23,090 bases of DNA from positions 1 through 23,090 of the forward strand of contig JAMONG010000271.1 in NCBI GenBank assembly GCA_027066595.1. The letters run 5' to 3'. Origin of the DNA: Sulfurovum sp. (GTDB taxonomy: Bacteria; Campylobacterota; Campylobacteria; Campylobacterales; Sulfurovaceae). This document shows positions 1 through 7,749 of this stretch, in pieces. Position 1 is the stretch's first letter; each line of letters begins with the position of its first letter. The notes under the pieces are model-generated. The model was not told the DNA's origin. It made no database searches and was given only the letters and a program-made list of their open reading frames with translations. A program made the position numbers and the translations under genes.

Positions 1-223
1 ACTCTACATACCATACCCTTATGCAGCCAAAGACCACCAGTTTTACAATGCACAGTTTTTAGTAGAAAAAAACTTAGCGTGGCTAATGCGTGAGAATGAG
101 ATAGAAGTATCTCGTGTCGTAAGACTCGTAGACGAAGATTTACAAAGTATGAGTCAAGGGCTTATGGAGATTGTCGAGAAAGAGGGGAGTCAAAAAATAG
201 CAAAACTCCTCACACAAATGTAA
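1..223 (+). CDS. murG: MurG, C-terminal fragment (UDP-GlcNAc:lipid I transferase)
   Basis: This is the 3' end of a gene cut by the window start; the reading frame begins at base 2 and ends with TAA at 221-223, leaving about 73 residues. The fragment opens with LYIPYPYAAKDHQFYNAQFL, which matches the C-terminal sugar-nucleotide binding segment of MurG (Pro-Tyr/Phe-Ala-x-x-x-His-Gln-x-x-Asn-Ala). MurG is the peripheral inner-membrane glycosyltransferase that adds GlcNAc to lipid I to make lipid II for peptidoglycan. The remaining residues (…VEKEGSQKIAKLLTQM) form the short helical tail seen after this motif. The call rests on one motif block, so another GT28-family enzyme is possible but less likely. 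The stop is 48 bases before the next gene, which has its own promoter-like element and ribosome site. Confidence 0.8.
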   Translation, partial: LYIPYPYAAKDHQFYNAQFLVEKNLAWLMRENEIEVSRVVRLVDEDLQSMSQGLMEIVEKEGSQKIAKLLTQM

Positions 224-236
224 CACAATTCTAGGT

Positions 237-242
237 TATAAT
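237..242 (+). promoter_or_regulatory. -10 box (TATAAT) for the first lipoprotein gene
   Basis: A perfect TATAAT lies 29 bases before the ATG at 272, and a strong ribosome site AAGGAG (261-266) lies between them. No -35 hexamer is visible, which is normal for sigma-70 promoters in Campylobacterota. The start point would fall near 249-250, inside the short murG-lipoprotein gap. Confidence 0.5.
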
Positions 243-271
243 GACTTTATAATTCATAAAAAGGAGTTAAG

Positions 272-694
272 ATGAAAAAATTAATGGCATTGATTATTTC
301 ACTGGTTGCAGTAATTGGTTTAAGTGCTTGTGGCGGTGGCGGGGGCAGTAATCCTCCTCCTAGTAACCTTACAACACTTTTTTTAGTTGATCAAAATGGC
401 TTCTCTTATGGTGGCATACCTTATAGATGTGATTCTATGAGAGATTGGTCTGTGACAGCACCCAATGGAGAATTTTCTTTTTTACCACCAGATAACTGTG
501 AGTTTGACTTTTTAGGTTTGGATGGTGACTTGTTTGGTGACCCAATTGTTGATGATATTGTTCGTATAGTAGACTTTGACTATGGTGGAAAAGGTGGCAT
601 ACCCTATGCGTGTGAATCTTTTGGTGCAAGTAGCACATACAATGATGGAAGTTTCAATTATGACATAGATGATAGATGTGTTTTCTACCTTTGA
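272..694 (+). CDS. Small lipoprotein with two tandem Cys-containing repeats
   Basis: The 140-residue product has a classic lipoprotein signal: Met-Lys-Lys, a hydrophobic stretch, then the lipobox LSAC with lipidated Cys20, followed by a glycine run and a Pro-rich spacer. The mature part consists of two related units of about 45 residues. Unit 1 (about 37-80) has YGGIPYRC (C53) and then NGEFSF…DNCEFDF (C76). Unit 2 (about 98-140) has GGIPYAC (C114) and then DGSFNY…DRCVFYL (C136). The Cys pairs are 23 and 22 residues apart, so each unit probably carries one disulfide. The pattern Gly-x-Pro-Tyr-x-Cys … Gly-x-Phe-x-Tyr/Phe resembles small beta-sandwich modules in bacterial surface proteins that read 'GxxYxC…TdxxGxFxY', but I cannot name a family. 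No outer-membrane retention or export signal beyond the lipobox is evident. The function is unknown. Confidence 0.8.
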   Translation: MKKLMALIISLVAVIGLSACGGGGGSNPPPSNLTTLFLVDQNGFSYGGIPYRCDSMRDWSVTAPNGEFSFLPPDNCEFDFLGLDGDLFGDPIVDDIVRIVDFDYGGKGGIPYACESFGASSTYNDGSFNYDIDDRCVFYL

Positions 695-696
695 TT

Positions 697-743
697 TCAC
701 TCTAAAATGATACTATCGTTCTTTTAATAGAGTGATAGTATCA
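697..743. other. Two overlapping inverted repeats that could form a pseudoknot or rival hairpins
   Basis: Arm A TCACTCTA (697-704) is complementary to TAGAGTGA (728-735). Arm B TGATACTATC (708-717) is complementary to GATAGTATCA (734-743). The left B arm lies inside the loop of A while the right B arm lies outside it and shares two bases with A. The RNA could therefore form a pseudoknot or two mutually exclusive stems. It begins three bases after the lipoprotein stop codon. There is no T-run after either stem on the plus strand, so it is not a standard terminator; on the minus strand the B stem is followed by TTTTAGAG. Confidence 0.6.
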
Positions 744-784
744 TCATGCAAGTACGCTTTACCTCCCAATAAACACATTTTAGA

Positions 785-790
785 TAAAAT
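785..790 (+). promoter_or_regulatory. Likely -10 box (TAAAAT) for alaS
   Basis: TAAAAT sits 53 bases before the alaS ATG, inside the partly palindromic AGATAAAATATCT. A ribosome site AGGA (830-833) stands ten bases before the start. No -35 element is evident. Another weak AT-rich -10 in this gap cannot be excluded. Confidence 0.35.
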
Positions 791-843
791 ATCTGTTATT
801 AACACAAAGAGTAAATAGCTCTTTATTTTAGGATATTTTACGT

Positions 844-3405
844 ATGGATATTAGAAAATCATTTCTTGACTATTTTCAAAGCAAAGGGCATCAGCTCATA
901 CCTTCTTCACCACTTGTTCCAGAAGATGCCACACTTATGTTTACTAACGCAGGTATGGTACAGTTTAAGAACATTTTTACAGGGGATGCTCCCATTCCTG
1001 ATACACCTCGTGCGACATCAAGTCAAACGTGTCTTAGAGCAGGTGGAAAACACAATGACCTTGACAATGTAGGCTACACAGCACGTCATCATACGCTTTT
1101 TGAGATGCTTGGTAACTTCTCTTTTGCAGACTACTTTAAAGAAGAGGCTATTGCGTATGCATGGGAGTTTATCACTTCAGACAAGTACCTTAACCTTCCT
1201 GTTGAAAAACTATGGGTAACCGTACATGATTCAGATGATGAAGCAGAAGAGATGTGGGCAAAACATATCGCTAAAGATAGAATAGTACGTTTTGGTGATG
1301 CAGATAACTTTTGGCAAATGGGAGACATAGGTCCATGTGGTCCTTGTTCTGAGATATTTTACGACCAAGGTGAAGAACATTTCAATGGTCCAGAAGATAA
1401 AATGGGTGGAGAGGGTGACCGATTTTTAGAGATATGGAACCTTGTGTTTATGCAGTACTTTAGAGATGAAACAGGCACACTCAATCCACTTCCAAAACCT
1501 AGCATCGATACAGGTATGGGACTAGAGCGTGTGGTCGCTATAAAAGAAGGTAAACTCAACAACTACCACTCTTCACTTTTTATGCCATTTCTTGATAAAA
1601 TAGGTGAACTTGTAGGTACAAAGTATGACTTTGATGCAGCAAACTCTGCATCATATAGAGTGATAGCAGACCACTTGCGTTCATGTTCTTTTCTTCTTGC
1701 TCAAGGTGTGAACTTTGACAAAGAGGGGCGTGGGTATGTCCTTAGACGTATCATGCGTCGTGCTATTCGTCATGGTTATTTGTTAGGACTACGTGAACCA
1801 TTTATGTATAAGATTGTTGATACTTTAGTAGAGTTAATGGGTGGGCAGTATGACTACCTTACTTCTAAATCTGAAGCGATTAAAACTTCTATGAAAATGG
1901 AAGAAGAACGTTTCTTTATGACCATTGAAGCAGGGATAAAACTTTTTAATGAAGAGCTTAAAAATACGTCTGATATTTTTAATGGTGAAGTAGCCTTCAA
2001 ACTTTACGATACCTATGGTTTCCCACTTGACCTTACAGAAGATATGCTTCGTGAGAAGAATATACAGCTTGACATGGATGCTTTCAATGCAAAGATGGAT
2101 GCTCAAAAAGCACAGTCAAAAGCAGGTTGGAAAGGTACGGGAGATGCTGCAACTACGGGTGATTTTAAAGCACTTAAAGAAGAGTTTAGTGTAAATGAGT
2201 TTGTAGGGTATACCACTACTTCTACAAAAGCAAAAGTCCTTGCACTTCTTGATGAAAACTTTAAAGAGACTAAGGCGATAGATGGGAAAGGTTGGGTACT
2301 GCTTGACAAGACACCATTTTATGCAGAATCTGGAGGGCAGGTAGGCGATACTGGAACACTCGTAGGTCGGGGTATCCCTACCCCGACAATAGTATTGGAT
2401 ACCAAGAAGTTTCTAGATATGAATCTCTCTGAAGTTGAGGGTAAACTCTCTGTAGGTGATGAGTTAGAGGCTGTAGTAGATAACACTCGTATAGAGATAG
2501 AAAAACACCACTCTGCTACACACTTGCTTCATGCAGGGCTACGTGAGATACTAGGTGACCACATTAGCCAAGCTGGCTCTATGAATGATGACAAACGTCT
2601 ACGCTTTGACTTCTCTCATCCACAAGCGATGACAAGTGAAGAAGTGGCAAAAGTAGAAGCATGGGTCAATGATAAAATATTACGTGCCATACCAGCAGTG
2701 ACAAAAGTGATGAGCATAGAAGAAGCCAAAAACTCTGGAGCGATGGCACTCTTTGGTGAGAAGTATGGTGATGAGGTACGTGTAGTGAGCATGGGTGACG
2801 CTTCTGTAGAGCTTTGTGGTGGTACACACGTAAACAACGTAGCTCAAATAGGTCTCTTTATGATAAGTAAAGAGTCAGGCGTGTCAGCTGGGGTGAGACG
2901 TATAGAAGCCATCTGTGGTAACGCAGCAGTAGAGGCTGTAAAAGCGATGCGTGATGAACTCAATAGCATAAAAACAGAACTTAAAAATGTCAACCCATTA
3001 GCAGGCATAGCCAAACTTAAAGAGCAAGTAAAAACACTTAAATCTGAAGTAGTAGCAGCACAATCTGCTACTAAAAAAGAGCTAAGTGCCACTGAACTTA
3101 AAGGTGTGCATGTCATCGTTGAAGAAGTGGAGACGGGTGATATTAAAGAGCTTATAGATGAGGCTAAAAATAAATACCCCAACATCGCTATTATGCTTTT
3201 CCAAAAAAAGGGTGAGAAGGTAATGATAGCTTGTGGGTCTAAAGAGACGTCTATTAAAGCAGGAAACTGGATAAAAGAAATAGCTCCGATACTTGGTGGT
3301 GGAGGTGGTGGAAGACCAGACTTCGCACAAGCAGGGGGAAAAGATGCTTCGAAAATACCTGAAGCGACACAAAAAGCATTAAGCTATTTAGAGGAGAACC
3401 TGTAA
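844..3405 (+). CDS. alaS: Alanyl-tRNA synthetase
   Basis: This cytoplasmic class II synthetase charges tRNA-Ala; at 853 residues it is full length (E. coli has 876). The N-terminal catalytic core opens with the typical FLDYFQSKGHQLIPSSPLVP and FTNAGMVQFKNIF. The editing domain carries the zinc/editing motif HHSATH (H556, H560) and CGGTH (C658-H662). A coiled-coil linker (about 700-760) leads to the C-terminal DHHA1 (C-Ala) domain, with GGGGGGRPDFAQAGG near the end. A GC-rich palindrome lies within the coding sequence at 2366-2387, where it encodes GRGIPTPT between the conserved GGQVGDTGTL and VLDTKKF. The stop TAA overlaps the next ATG (TAATG, 3403-3407), so translation of the downstream membrane protein is probably coupled. 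It is the first gene of the block running to 9057. Confidence 0.97.
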   Translation: MDIRKSFLDYFQSKGHQLIPSSPLVPEDATLMFTNAGMVQFKNIFTGDAPIPDTPRATSSQTCLRAGGKHNDLDNVGYTARHHTLFEMLGNFSFADYFKEEAIAYAWEFITSDKYLNLPVEKLWVTVHDSDDEAEEMWAKHIAKDRIVRFGDADNFWQMGDIGPCGPCSEIFYDQGEEHFNGPEDKMGGEGDRFLEIWNLVFMQYFRDETGTLNPLPKPSIDTGMGLERVVAIKEGKLNNYHSSLFMPFLDKIGELVGTKYDFDAANSASYRVIADHLRSCSFLLAQGVNFDKEGRGYVLRRIMRRAIRHGYLLGLREPFMYKIVDTLVELMGGQYDYLTSKSEAIKTSMKMEEERFFMTIEAGIKLFNEELKNTSDIFNGEVAFKLYDTYGFPLDLTEDMLREKNIQLDMDAFNAKMDAQKAQSKAGWKGTGDAATTGDFKALKEEFSVNEFVGYTTTSTKAKVLALLDENFKETKAIDGKGWVLLDKTPFYAESGGQVGDTGTLVGRGIPTPTIVLDTKKFLDMNLSEVEGKLSVGDELEAVVDNTRIEIEKHHSATHLLHAGLREILGDHISQAGSMNDDKRLRFDFSHPQAMTSEEVAKVEAWVNDKILRAIPAVTKVMSIEEAKNSGAMALFGEKYGDEVRVVSMGDASVELCGGTHVNNVAQIGLFMISKESGVSAGVRRIEAICGNAAVEAVKAMRDELNSIKTELKNVNPLAGIAKLKEQVKTLKSEVVAAQSATKKELSATELKGVHVIVEEVETGDIKELIDEAKNKYPNIAIMLFQKKGEKVMIACGSKETSIKAGNWIKEIAPILGGGGGGRPDFAQAGGKDASKIPEATQKALSYLEENL
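2366..2387. repeat. GC-rich perfect palindrome inside alaS
   Basis: GTCGGGGTA (2366-2374) is followed by a four-base loop (TCCC) and then its exact complement TACCCCGAC (2379-2387). The nine-base-pair, GC-rich stem stands out in AT-rich surroundings. It falls in the reading frame, in a poorly conserved loop of the synthetase between two conserved blocks, and keeps the frame open. It could be a mobile palindromic element captured in a gene, or a chance feature. Confidence 0.6.
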
Positions 3406-3932
3406 TGGGTGAATTTTTCGCAAACAATGGGCACTTGTTAGTCTTTTTACATGTGCTTTCTGCCTTTGTTTGGGTTGGCGGGATGATAGCCATGCGTGTG
3501 GCAGTTCATCCTGTCATTGCACGTGGAGGCATCACCGATGCACAGATGTTACTTAGTGATAAAATAGCCGATATTTTAGAGCCTAAACAAAGACTAGGGA
3601 TTACCATGCAAACAGTTGGAAGACTGTTTAATTTGGTTATGCCGTTTATTATTATTTTGTTTGCTACGGGACTCATTATGGCTATTTCATTAGGTGGGCA
3701 TCGTGGGGTACTTAAGACTTTGTTTGTTTCTAAAGAGATTATTTGGACGATAATGGCACTTAATTATGGTTATATGTACTACAAACGAGCCACAGCATGG
3801 AAGATGTTTAACCAAGGTAAAGTCAAAGAAGCCAAAGCAAGAATGAAATGGATGGCAAATGTACTTTTACCTCTAAACATTGTGCTTGGTATTATTGCAC
3901 TGTGGATGGGTGTGAGTCTTAGAGGCTTGTAA
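3405..3932 (+). CDS. Four-helix integral membrane protein (CopD-like)
   Basis: The 175-residue protein has four clear transmembrane segments at about 11-31, 73-97, 107-128 and 149-172, joined by short basic loops. The first helix contains HVLSAFVWVGGMIAMRV. A His followed by Trp-x-Gly in helix 1 is typical of the small CopD/DUF2269-like membrane families, where the His may bind heme or metal. From memory, Campylobacterota often keep a membrane gene of this type beside alaS and maf. A dimeric or heme-linked role is only inference. The start ATG overlaps the alaS stop (TAATG) with a GAGGAG ribosome site at 3391-3396, and its own stop overlaps the maf ATG in the same way. Confidence 0.75.
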   Translation: MGEFFANNGHLLVFLHVLSAFVWVGGMIAMRVAVHPVIARGGITDAQMLLSDKIADILEPKQRLGITMQTVGRLFNLVMPFIIILFATGLIMAISLGGHRGVLKTLFVSKEIIWTIMALNYGYMYYKRATAWKMFNQGKVKEAKARMKWMANVLLPLNIVLGIIALWMGVSLRGL

Positions 3933-4486
3933 TGCAAATTTGTTTATGTTCTCAGTCTGAGTCACGTGCGTTACTACTTCGTAATTTTGAGGTAGACTTT
4001 ATCCAAAAATCGGTTGATTTTGATGAAGAACAAATCACCACAACCATAGCAAAAGATTTTGTCTACACCGCAAGTAAAGGCAAACTCGAAGCTGCCGTAC
4101 GTCAGTTGGGACTAGAGATACCTCTGCTTTGTGCCGATACAGTCATCGCAGCAGCAGATGGAAGCATCTTACGCAAAGCTAAAGATGTAGAAGATGCCAG
4201 ACGTATTTTAAACATCCAAAGTGGCTCGACTATCTCCATTGTCTCTTCACTTCACTATAGGTCAAAAACCCTAGCATTTTCAGATATTTCAGCCACACAC
4301 TATCACTTTTCAACATTTGAAGAAGAGGATTTGGAAGACTACTTAGAGAGTGGACTCTGGATAGGTAAAGCAGGTGGCTGTATGGTAGAGGGGTTTTGTA
4401 AAAAATATATCAAGTCCGTAGATGGATTTGAAAGTACAGCGATGGGTTTGCAAGTTGAGGTGTTGTTGCCTTGGCTAAAGGATTAA
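3932..4486 (+). CDS. maf: Maf-family nucleotide pyrophosphatase
   Basis: Maf proteins hydrolyse non-canonical or specific nucleoside triphosphates and have been linked to septum inhibition. The 184 residues match the family length. Diagnostic blocks are the N-terminal CSQSESRALLL (the family's SxSPRRxELL region, with the Pro-Arg replaced), CADTVI with the metal-binding Asp69, RKAKDVEDARRIL (usually GKPxDxxxAxxML), and YLESGLWIGKAGGCMVEG with Lys146 (usually DKAGGYxIQG). The variant N-terminal motif seems normal for this phylum. Which nucleotides it prefers cannot be read from the sequence. It overlaps the membrane protein by one base and is followed by bioF after a single base. Confidence 0.9.
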   Translation: MQICLCSQSESRALLLRNFEVDFIQKSVDFDEEQITTTIAKDFVYTASKGKLEAAVRQLGLEIPLLCADTVIAAADGSILRKAKDVEDARRILNIQSGSTISIVSSLHYRSKTLAFSDISATHYHFSTFEEEDLEDYLESGLWIGKAGGCMVEGFCKKYIKSVDGFESTAMGLQVEVLLPWLKD

Positions 4487-4487
4487 C

Positions 4488-5582
4488 ATGTACGAAAATG
4501 AACTAAAAGCCCTAAAAAAAGCAGGACGTTTCAGAGAACGTAGGATATTTGATGAGAACTTGGATGATTTGGCATCCAATGACTATTTGGGACTTTCAAC
4601 TAACAAAAAACAGTTTAGAAAAGCAGTAAAACTTGTACAGGAGTATGAGACTTTTAGTCCTAAAGCCTCGATGTTGGTCAATGGCTATCACCCCATTCAT
4701 CAGCTTTTTGAAGAGACGATGGCAGAGCAGAATGGTTTTGAAGAAGGACTTGTGGTAGGTTCTGGGTACTTGGCAAATATGGCTCTTATAGAAGCTCTTG
4801 TACGTAAAGGTGATATGCTTTTTATGGATGAAGAATATCATGCAAGCGGTGTAATGGCAGCGGAGCTGTTAGGTGACAGGGTAGTGAAGTTTAAACACAA
4901 TGATGTGCATGATTTGGCTAGTAAGCTAGAAGCGTACCCAGCCAAAAGACAGATAATCGCTGTAGAGGGTGTCTACTCAATGGGTGGAGACTTGTGCGTC
5001 AAAGAGATATTTACTTTAGCCGAAGCACATAAGTCTATCATGATAGTTGATGAAGCACACTCTGCAGGTGTGTTGGGTTTAAAGCTCTTAGGTATTTTTG
5101 AATACTATGGCATTACGATTAATGAAAGACATATAAAGATGGGTACACTGGGTAAAGCCTATGGTTCTTATGGTGCGTATATCTTGGCTTCATCGCATAT
5201 TATTAGTTTTTTGGTTAACCGTGCTAAACCTATCATTTACTCTACTGCTCCTTCAGTTTTTGATACTGCACTGGCGTATGTCAATATGAAACATATACGT
5301 AAAAAAGCAACAGCTTATAATCAAAAAATATTGGCACGACAAGTACTGATACGAAAAGAGTTAGGGGTTATTTGTCATAGTCTCATAGTGCCTATAGAGA
5401 TGCCCGACAATAGCCAGACACAGTGGATGCAAAAAGGACTTATGGAACAAGGATATTTAGTAGGAGCAATCCGCCAACCAACGGTGCAAAAGCCCATCAT
5501 GCGTGTGATACTAAATTTGAACGTGTCCCTACAGAAGTTACGGCATGTGTTGGCACTCATTAGGCATAACTCGGTACAATAG
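4488..5582 (+). CDS. bioF: 8-amino-7-oxononanoate synthase (BioF-like)
   Basis: This is a PLP-dependent alpha-oxoamine synthase of fold type I; BioF condenses pimeloyl-ACP/CoA with L-alanine in biotin synthesis. The conserved order is visible: NDYLGL (31-36), the Gly-rich VVGSGYLANMALIEAL, EEYHASG (115-121), EGVYSMGGD (160-168), VDEAH (D188 and H191 contact the cofactor) and GTLGKAYGSYGA with PLP-binding Lys223. At 364 residues it is about 20 shorter than E. coli BioF, mostly at the N-terminus. The ATG follows the maf stop by one base, and AAAGGA at 4478-4482 lies inside maf. The same bioF-pbp1A adjacency occurs in H. pylori (HP0598-HP0597, from memory). Other members of the family (KBL, CqsA-like) are possible, but synteny favours BioF. 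Confidence 0.85.
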   Translation: MYENELKALKKAGRFRERRIFDENLDDLASNDYLGLSTNKKQFRKAVKLVQEYETFSPKASMLVNGYHPIHQLFEETMAEQNGFEEGLVVGSGYLANMALIEALVRKGDMLFMDEEYHASGVMAAELLGDRVVKFKHNDVHDLASKLEAYPAKRQIIAVEGVYSMGGDLCVKEIFTLAEAHKSIMIVDEAHSAGVLGLKLLGIFEYYGITINERHIKMGTLGKAYGSYGAYILASSHIISFLVNRAKPIIYSTAPSVFDTALAYVNMKHIRKKATAYNQKILARQVLIRKELGVICHSLIVPIEMPDNSQTQWMQKGLMEQGYLVGAIRQPTVQKPIMRVILNLNVSLQKLRHVLALIRHNSVQ

Positions 5583-5605
5583 TAATAAAATTTTAAAGGT
5601 CATGT

Positions 5606-7741
5606 GTGTTTAGTAGTTTAGTCAAGGGTTCTATCATTTTAGCCATGTTATTTGGTGTGGCGTTGACTGCTGCATTTATCTATGCCTATGAAGAAATCTC
5701 TTTAGATGCAGATAAGTTGATTAACTATAAGCCAGAGACCTCTTCTATTGTGTATGACAGAAATGGCGAAAAATTAGCCTATGTCTTTAAAAAACAACAT
5801 CGCCTTTATGCACGTTATGATGAAATACCAGGATTCTTGGTAGAAGGTCTTGTGGCGATGGAAGATACACAGTTCTTTGAGCACAATGGTGTGAATCCAG
5901 ATGCTATTTTAAGAGCCATTGTAAAAGATATACAAGCAGGGGCTTTTGTAGAGGGTGGAAGTACACTGACTCAACAGCTCATTAAAAACAAAATCCTTTC
6001 TAATGAAAAGAAACTTGCACGTAAAATCAAAGAGGCTATCTTAGCGCTTAAAATAGAACATGAACTGAGTAAAGAAGATATCATCGAACGATATCTCAAT
6101 GAAATATCGTATGGTAACAACTACTTTGGTGTTAAAACAGCAGCAAATGGTTATTTTCATAAAGAGATGAATGAACTCACACATAAAGAGATGGCTATTT
6201 TAGTTGGGTTACCAAATGCACCTAGTTTTTATAATCCTCTTAGGCACTATAAACGTGCGTTAAATCGTGCAAATAATGTGCTGTATCGTATGAAAAGCAT
6301 AGGGTGGATTACACAGAGTGACTACCTTAAAGCAGTCAAAGAGTCTCCTACTGTCTATAAGACATCACTTACCCAAAACATAGCCCCCGAGATAGTAGAT
6401 GAAGTGCTACGCCGTTTTAAAGGTAAACTCGGAGATGTACGTACAGGTGGGTATGAGATATATACAACCATAGATATGAAACAACAAGCTATTGCTAAAG
6501 AGGCAGTGGCTTTTGCTTATAATAAAGCATTAAAAAAGTATAGAGAAGATGCAAACTCTTCGACACTTGCCACCGCTTTTGTAGCAGTAGAGAGTAGTAC
6601 AGGTGACATCTTGGCTATGGTAGGTACAACTGATTATAAAAAATCTAACTTTAATCGTGTCACACAATCAAAGCGTCAACCAGGTTCTGCTTTTAAACCA
6701 TTTATATACCAAACGGCATTAGATATGGGATACAATCCTGCGAGTCCATTGACCGACTTGGCTAGAACTTTTCAGTACTACTATAAAGGAAAGCCTAAAA
6801 TTTGGTCACCTAAGAACTACGAACATGACTTTAAAGGGTTTATCTCATTTCGAGAAGCTTTAGTGCATTCGCGGAATTTAGCTACGATAAATCTTGTCTC
6901 AGATTTGGGAGTTAGTACGATACGTAAACGACTGGCATTTTTAGATGTACCACATATCCCTAGAGATATGTCTATCGCTCTTGGTAACTTAGGACTTAGC
7001 CCTCTTAAAATGGCTCAGATATTTTCTGTCTTTGCAAACAAAGGACATATGATAGAGCCTAGACTTGTAAGTAAAATTATCTCAAAAGAGGGTGCGATTA
7101 TTTATGAGACACGTCCTAAAGAGATAGCTAATTTTACCACACCTGAACAGGCCTACTTAATGACAGATGTTTTAATGGATGTTGTCAAACGTGGTACAGG
7201 TAGAAATGCACGTGTAGATGGTATAGAACTTGCAGGTAAAACAGGTACAACAAATGACAACATCGATGCGTGGTTTTGTGGGTACTCTCCTACCATTGAG
7301 ACCATCGTATGGTTTGGTAGAGATGATAATAAACGTATAGGTAGAGGTGCAACAGGAGGGGCATTGGCTGCTCCTGCATTTGCTTATTATTATAAAAAAT
7401 TACTTGAACTTTACCCTGATACAAAACGTACGTTTGATATACCACAAGGGGTATTTAGAGGTGTGTATGAAGGGAAATCAGAACTCTATACAAAACATTC
7501 GCCTTTACCAAATGCCTATAAAAAACCTGTTAAAACTGAGAATGTTTTAGAAGAAGATACAGAGATAATAGAAGATGTTGACCCTGATGAAGGTGAGATA
7601 GGTATGGCTAAACCTATTAATATTGATGATACGCCTACCTATAATGAAGAAGAACCATTAGATGTTATGGAAGATGCATTACATCCACGACGAAAAGTAC
7701 CACTTACCCCTGTCTCTAATGACAGTGGAGAATTATTTTAG
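5606..7741 (+). CDS. pbpA: Penicillin-binding protein 1A (class A, bifunctional)
   Basis: This inner-membrane enzyme polymerises and cross-links peptidoglycan in the periplasm. It has one N-terminal membrane anchor (about 8-28). The GT51 glycosyltransferase domain carries EDTQFFEHNG (catalytic Glu86), GGSTLTQQLIKN (117-128) and IIERYLNEISYG (Glu161). The transpeptidase domain has SAFK (nucleophile Ser361, Lys364), SRN (from Ser422) and KTGT (from Lys545). The tail after about residue 640 is strongly acidic, probably disordered. I chose a GTG start at 5606: AAAGG (5595-5599) is correctly placed, and the nearby ATG at 5602 is in another frame and stops at once. The symbol pbpA/mrcA varies between genomes. 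It follows bioF by 23 bases. Confidence 0.95.
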   Translation: MFSSLVKGSIILAMLFGVALTAAFIYAYEEISLDADKLINYKPETSSIVYDRNGEKLAYVFKKQHRLYARYDEIPGFLVEGLVAMEDTQFFEHNGVNPDAILRAIVKDIQAGAFVEGGSTLTQQLIKNKILSNEKKLARKIKEAILALKIEHELSKEDIIERYLNEISYGNNYFGVKTAANGYFHKEMNELTHKEMAILVGLPNAPSFYNPLRHYKRALNRANNVLYRMKSIGWITQSDYLKAVKESPTVYKTSLTQNIAPEIVDEVLRRFKGKLGDVRTGGYEIYTTIDMKQQAIAKEAVAFAYNKALKKYREDANSSTLATAFVAVESSTGDILAMVGTTDYKKSNFNRVTQSKRQPGSAFKPFIYQTALDMGYNPASPLTDLARTFQYYYKGKPKIWSPKNYEHDFKGFISFREALVHSRNLATINLVSDLGVSTIRKRLAFLDVPHIPRDMSIALGNLGLSPLKMAQIFSVFANKGHMIEPRLVSKIISKEGAIIYETRPKEIANFTTPEQAYLMTDVLMDVVKRGTGRNARVDGIELAGKTGTTNDNIDAWFCGYSPTIETIVWFGRDDNKRIGRGATGGALAAPAFAYYYKKLLELYPDTKRTFDIPQGVFRGVYEGKSELYTKHSPLPNAYKKPVKTENVLEEDTEIIEDVDPDEGEIGMAKPINIDDTPTYNEEEPLDVMEDALHPRRKVPLTPVSNDSGELF

Positions 7742-7749
7742 GAGTTTTG

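Noticed and set aside
2844..3185. 113-codon minus-strand open frame inside alaS
   Set aside because: It is antisense to the conserved editing/C-terminal part of AlaRS, and its Ser/Leu-rich translation is what reversed coding sequence gives.
3944..3976. Maf hallmark SxSPRR appears degenerate (SQSESR)
   Set aside because: Homologues in this phylum, as I recall, also lack the Pro-Arg, and the catalytic Asp and Lys are intact, so this is not evidence of decay.
7747..7749. TTG as an alternative start for the antiporter
   Set aside because: It would leave only two bases after AGGAG; the next codon is an ATG with proper spacing.
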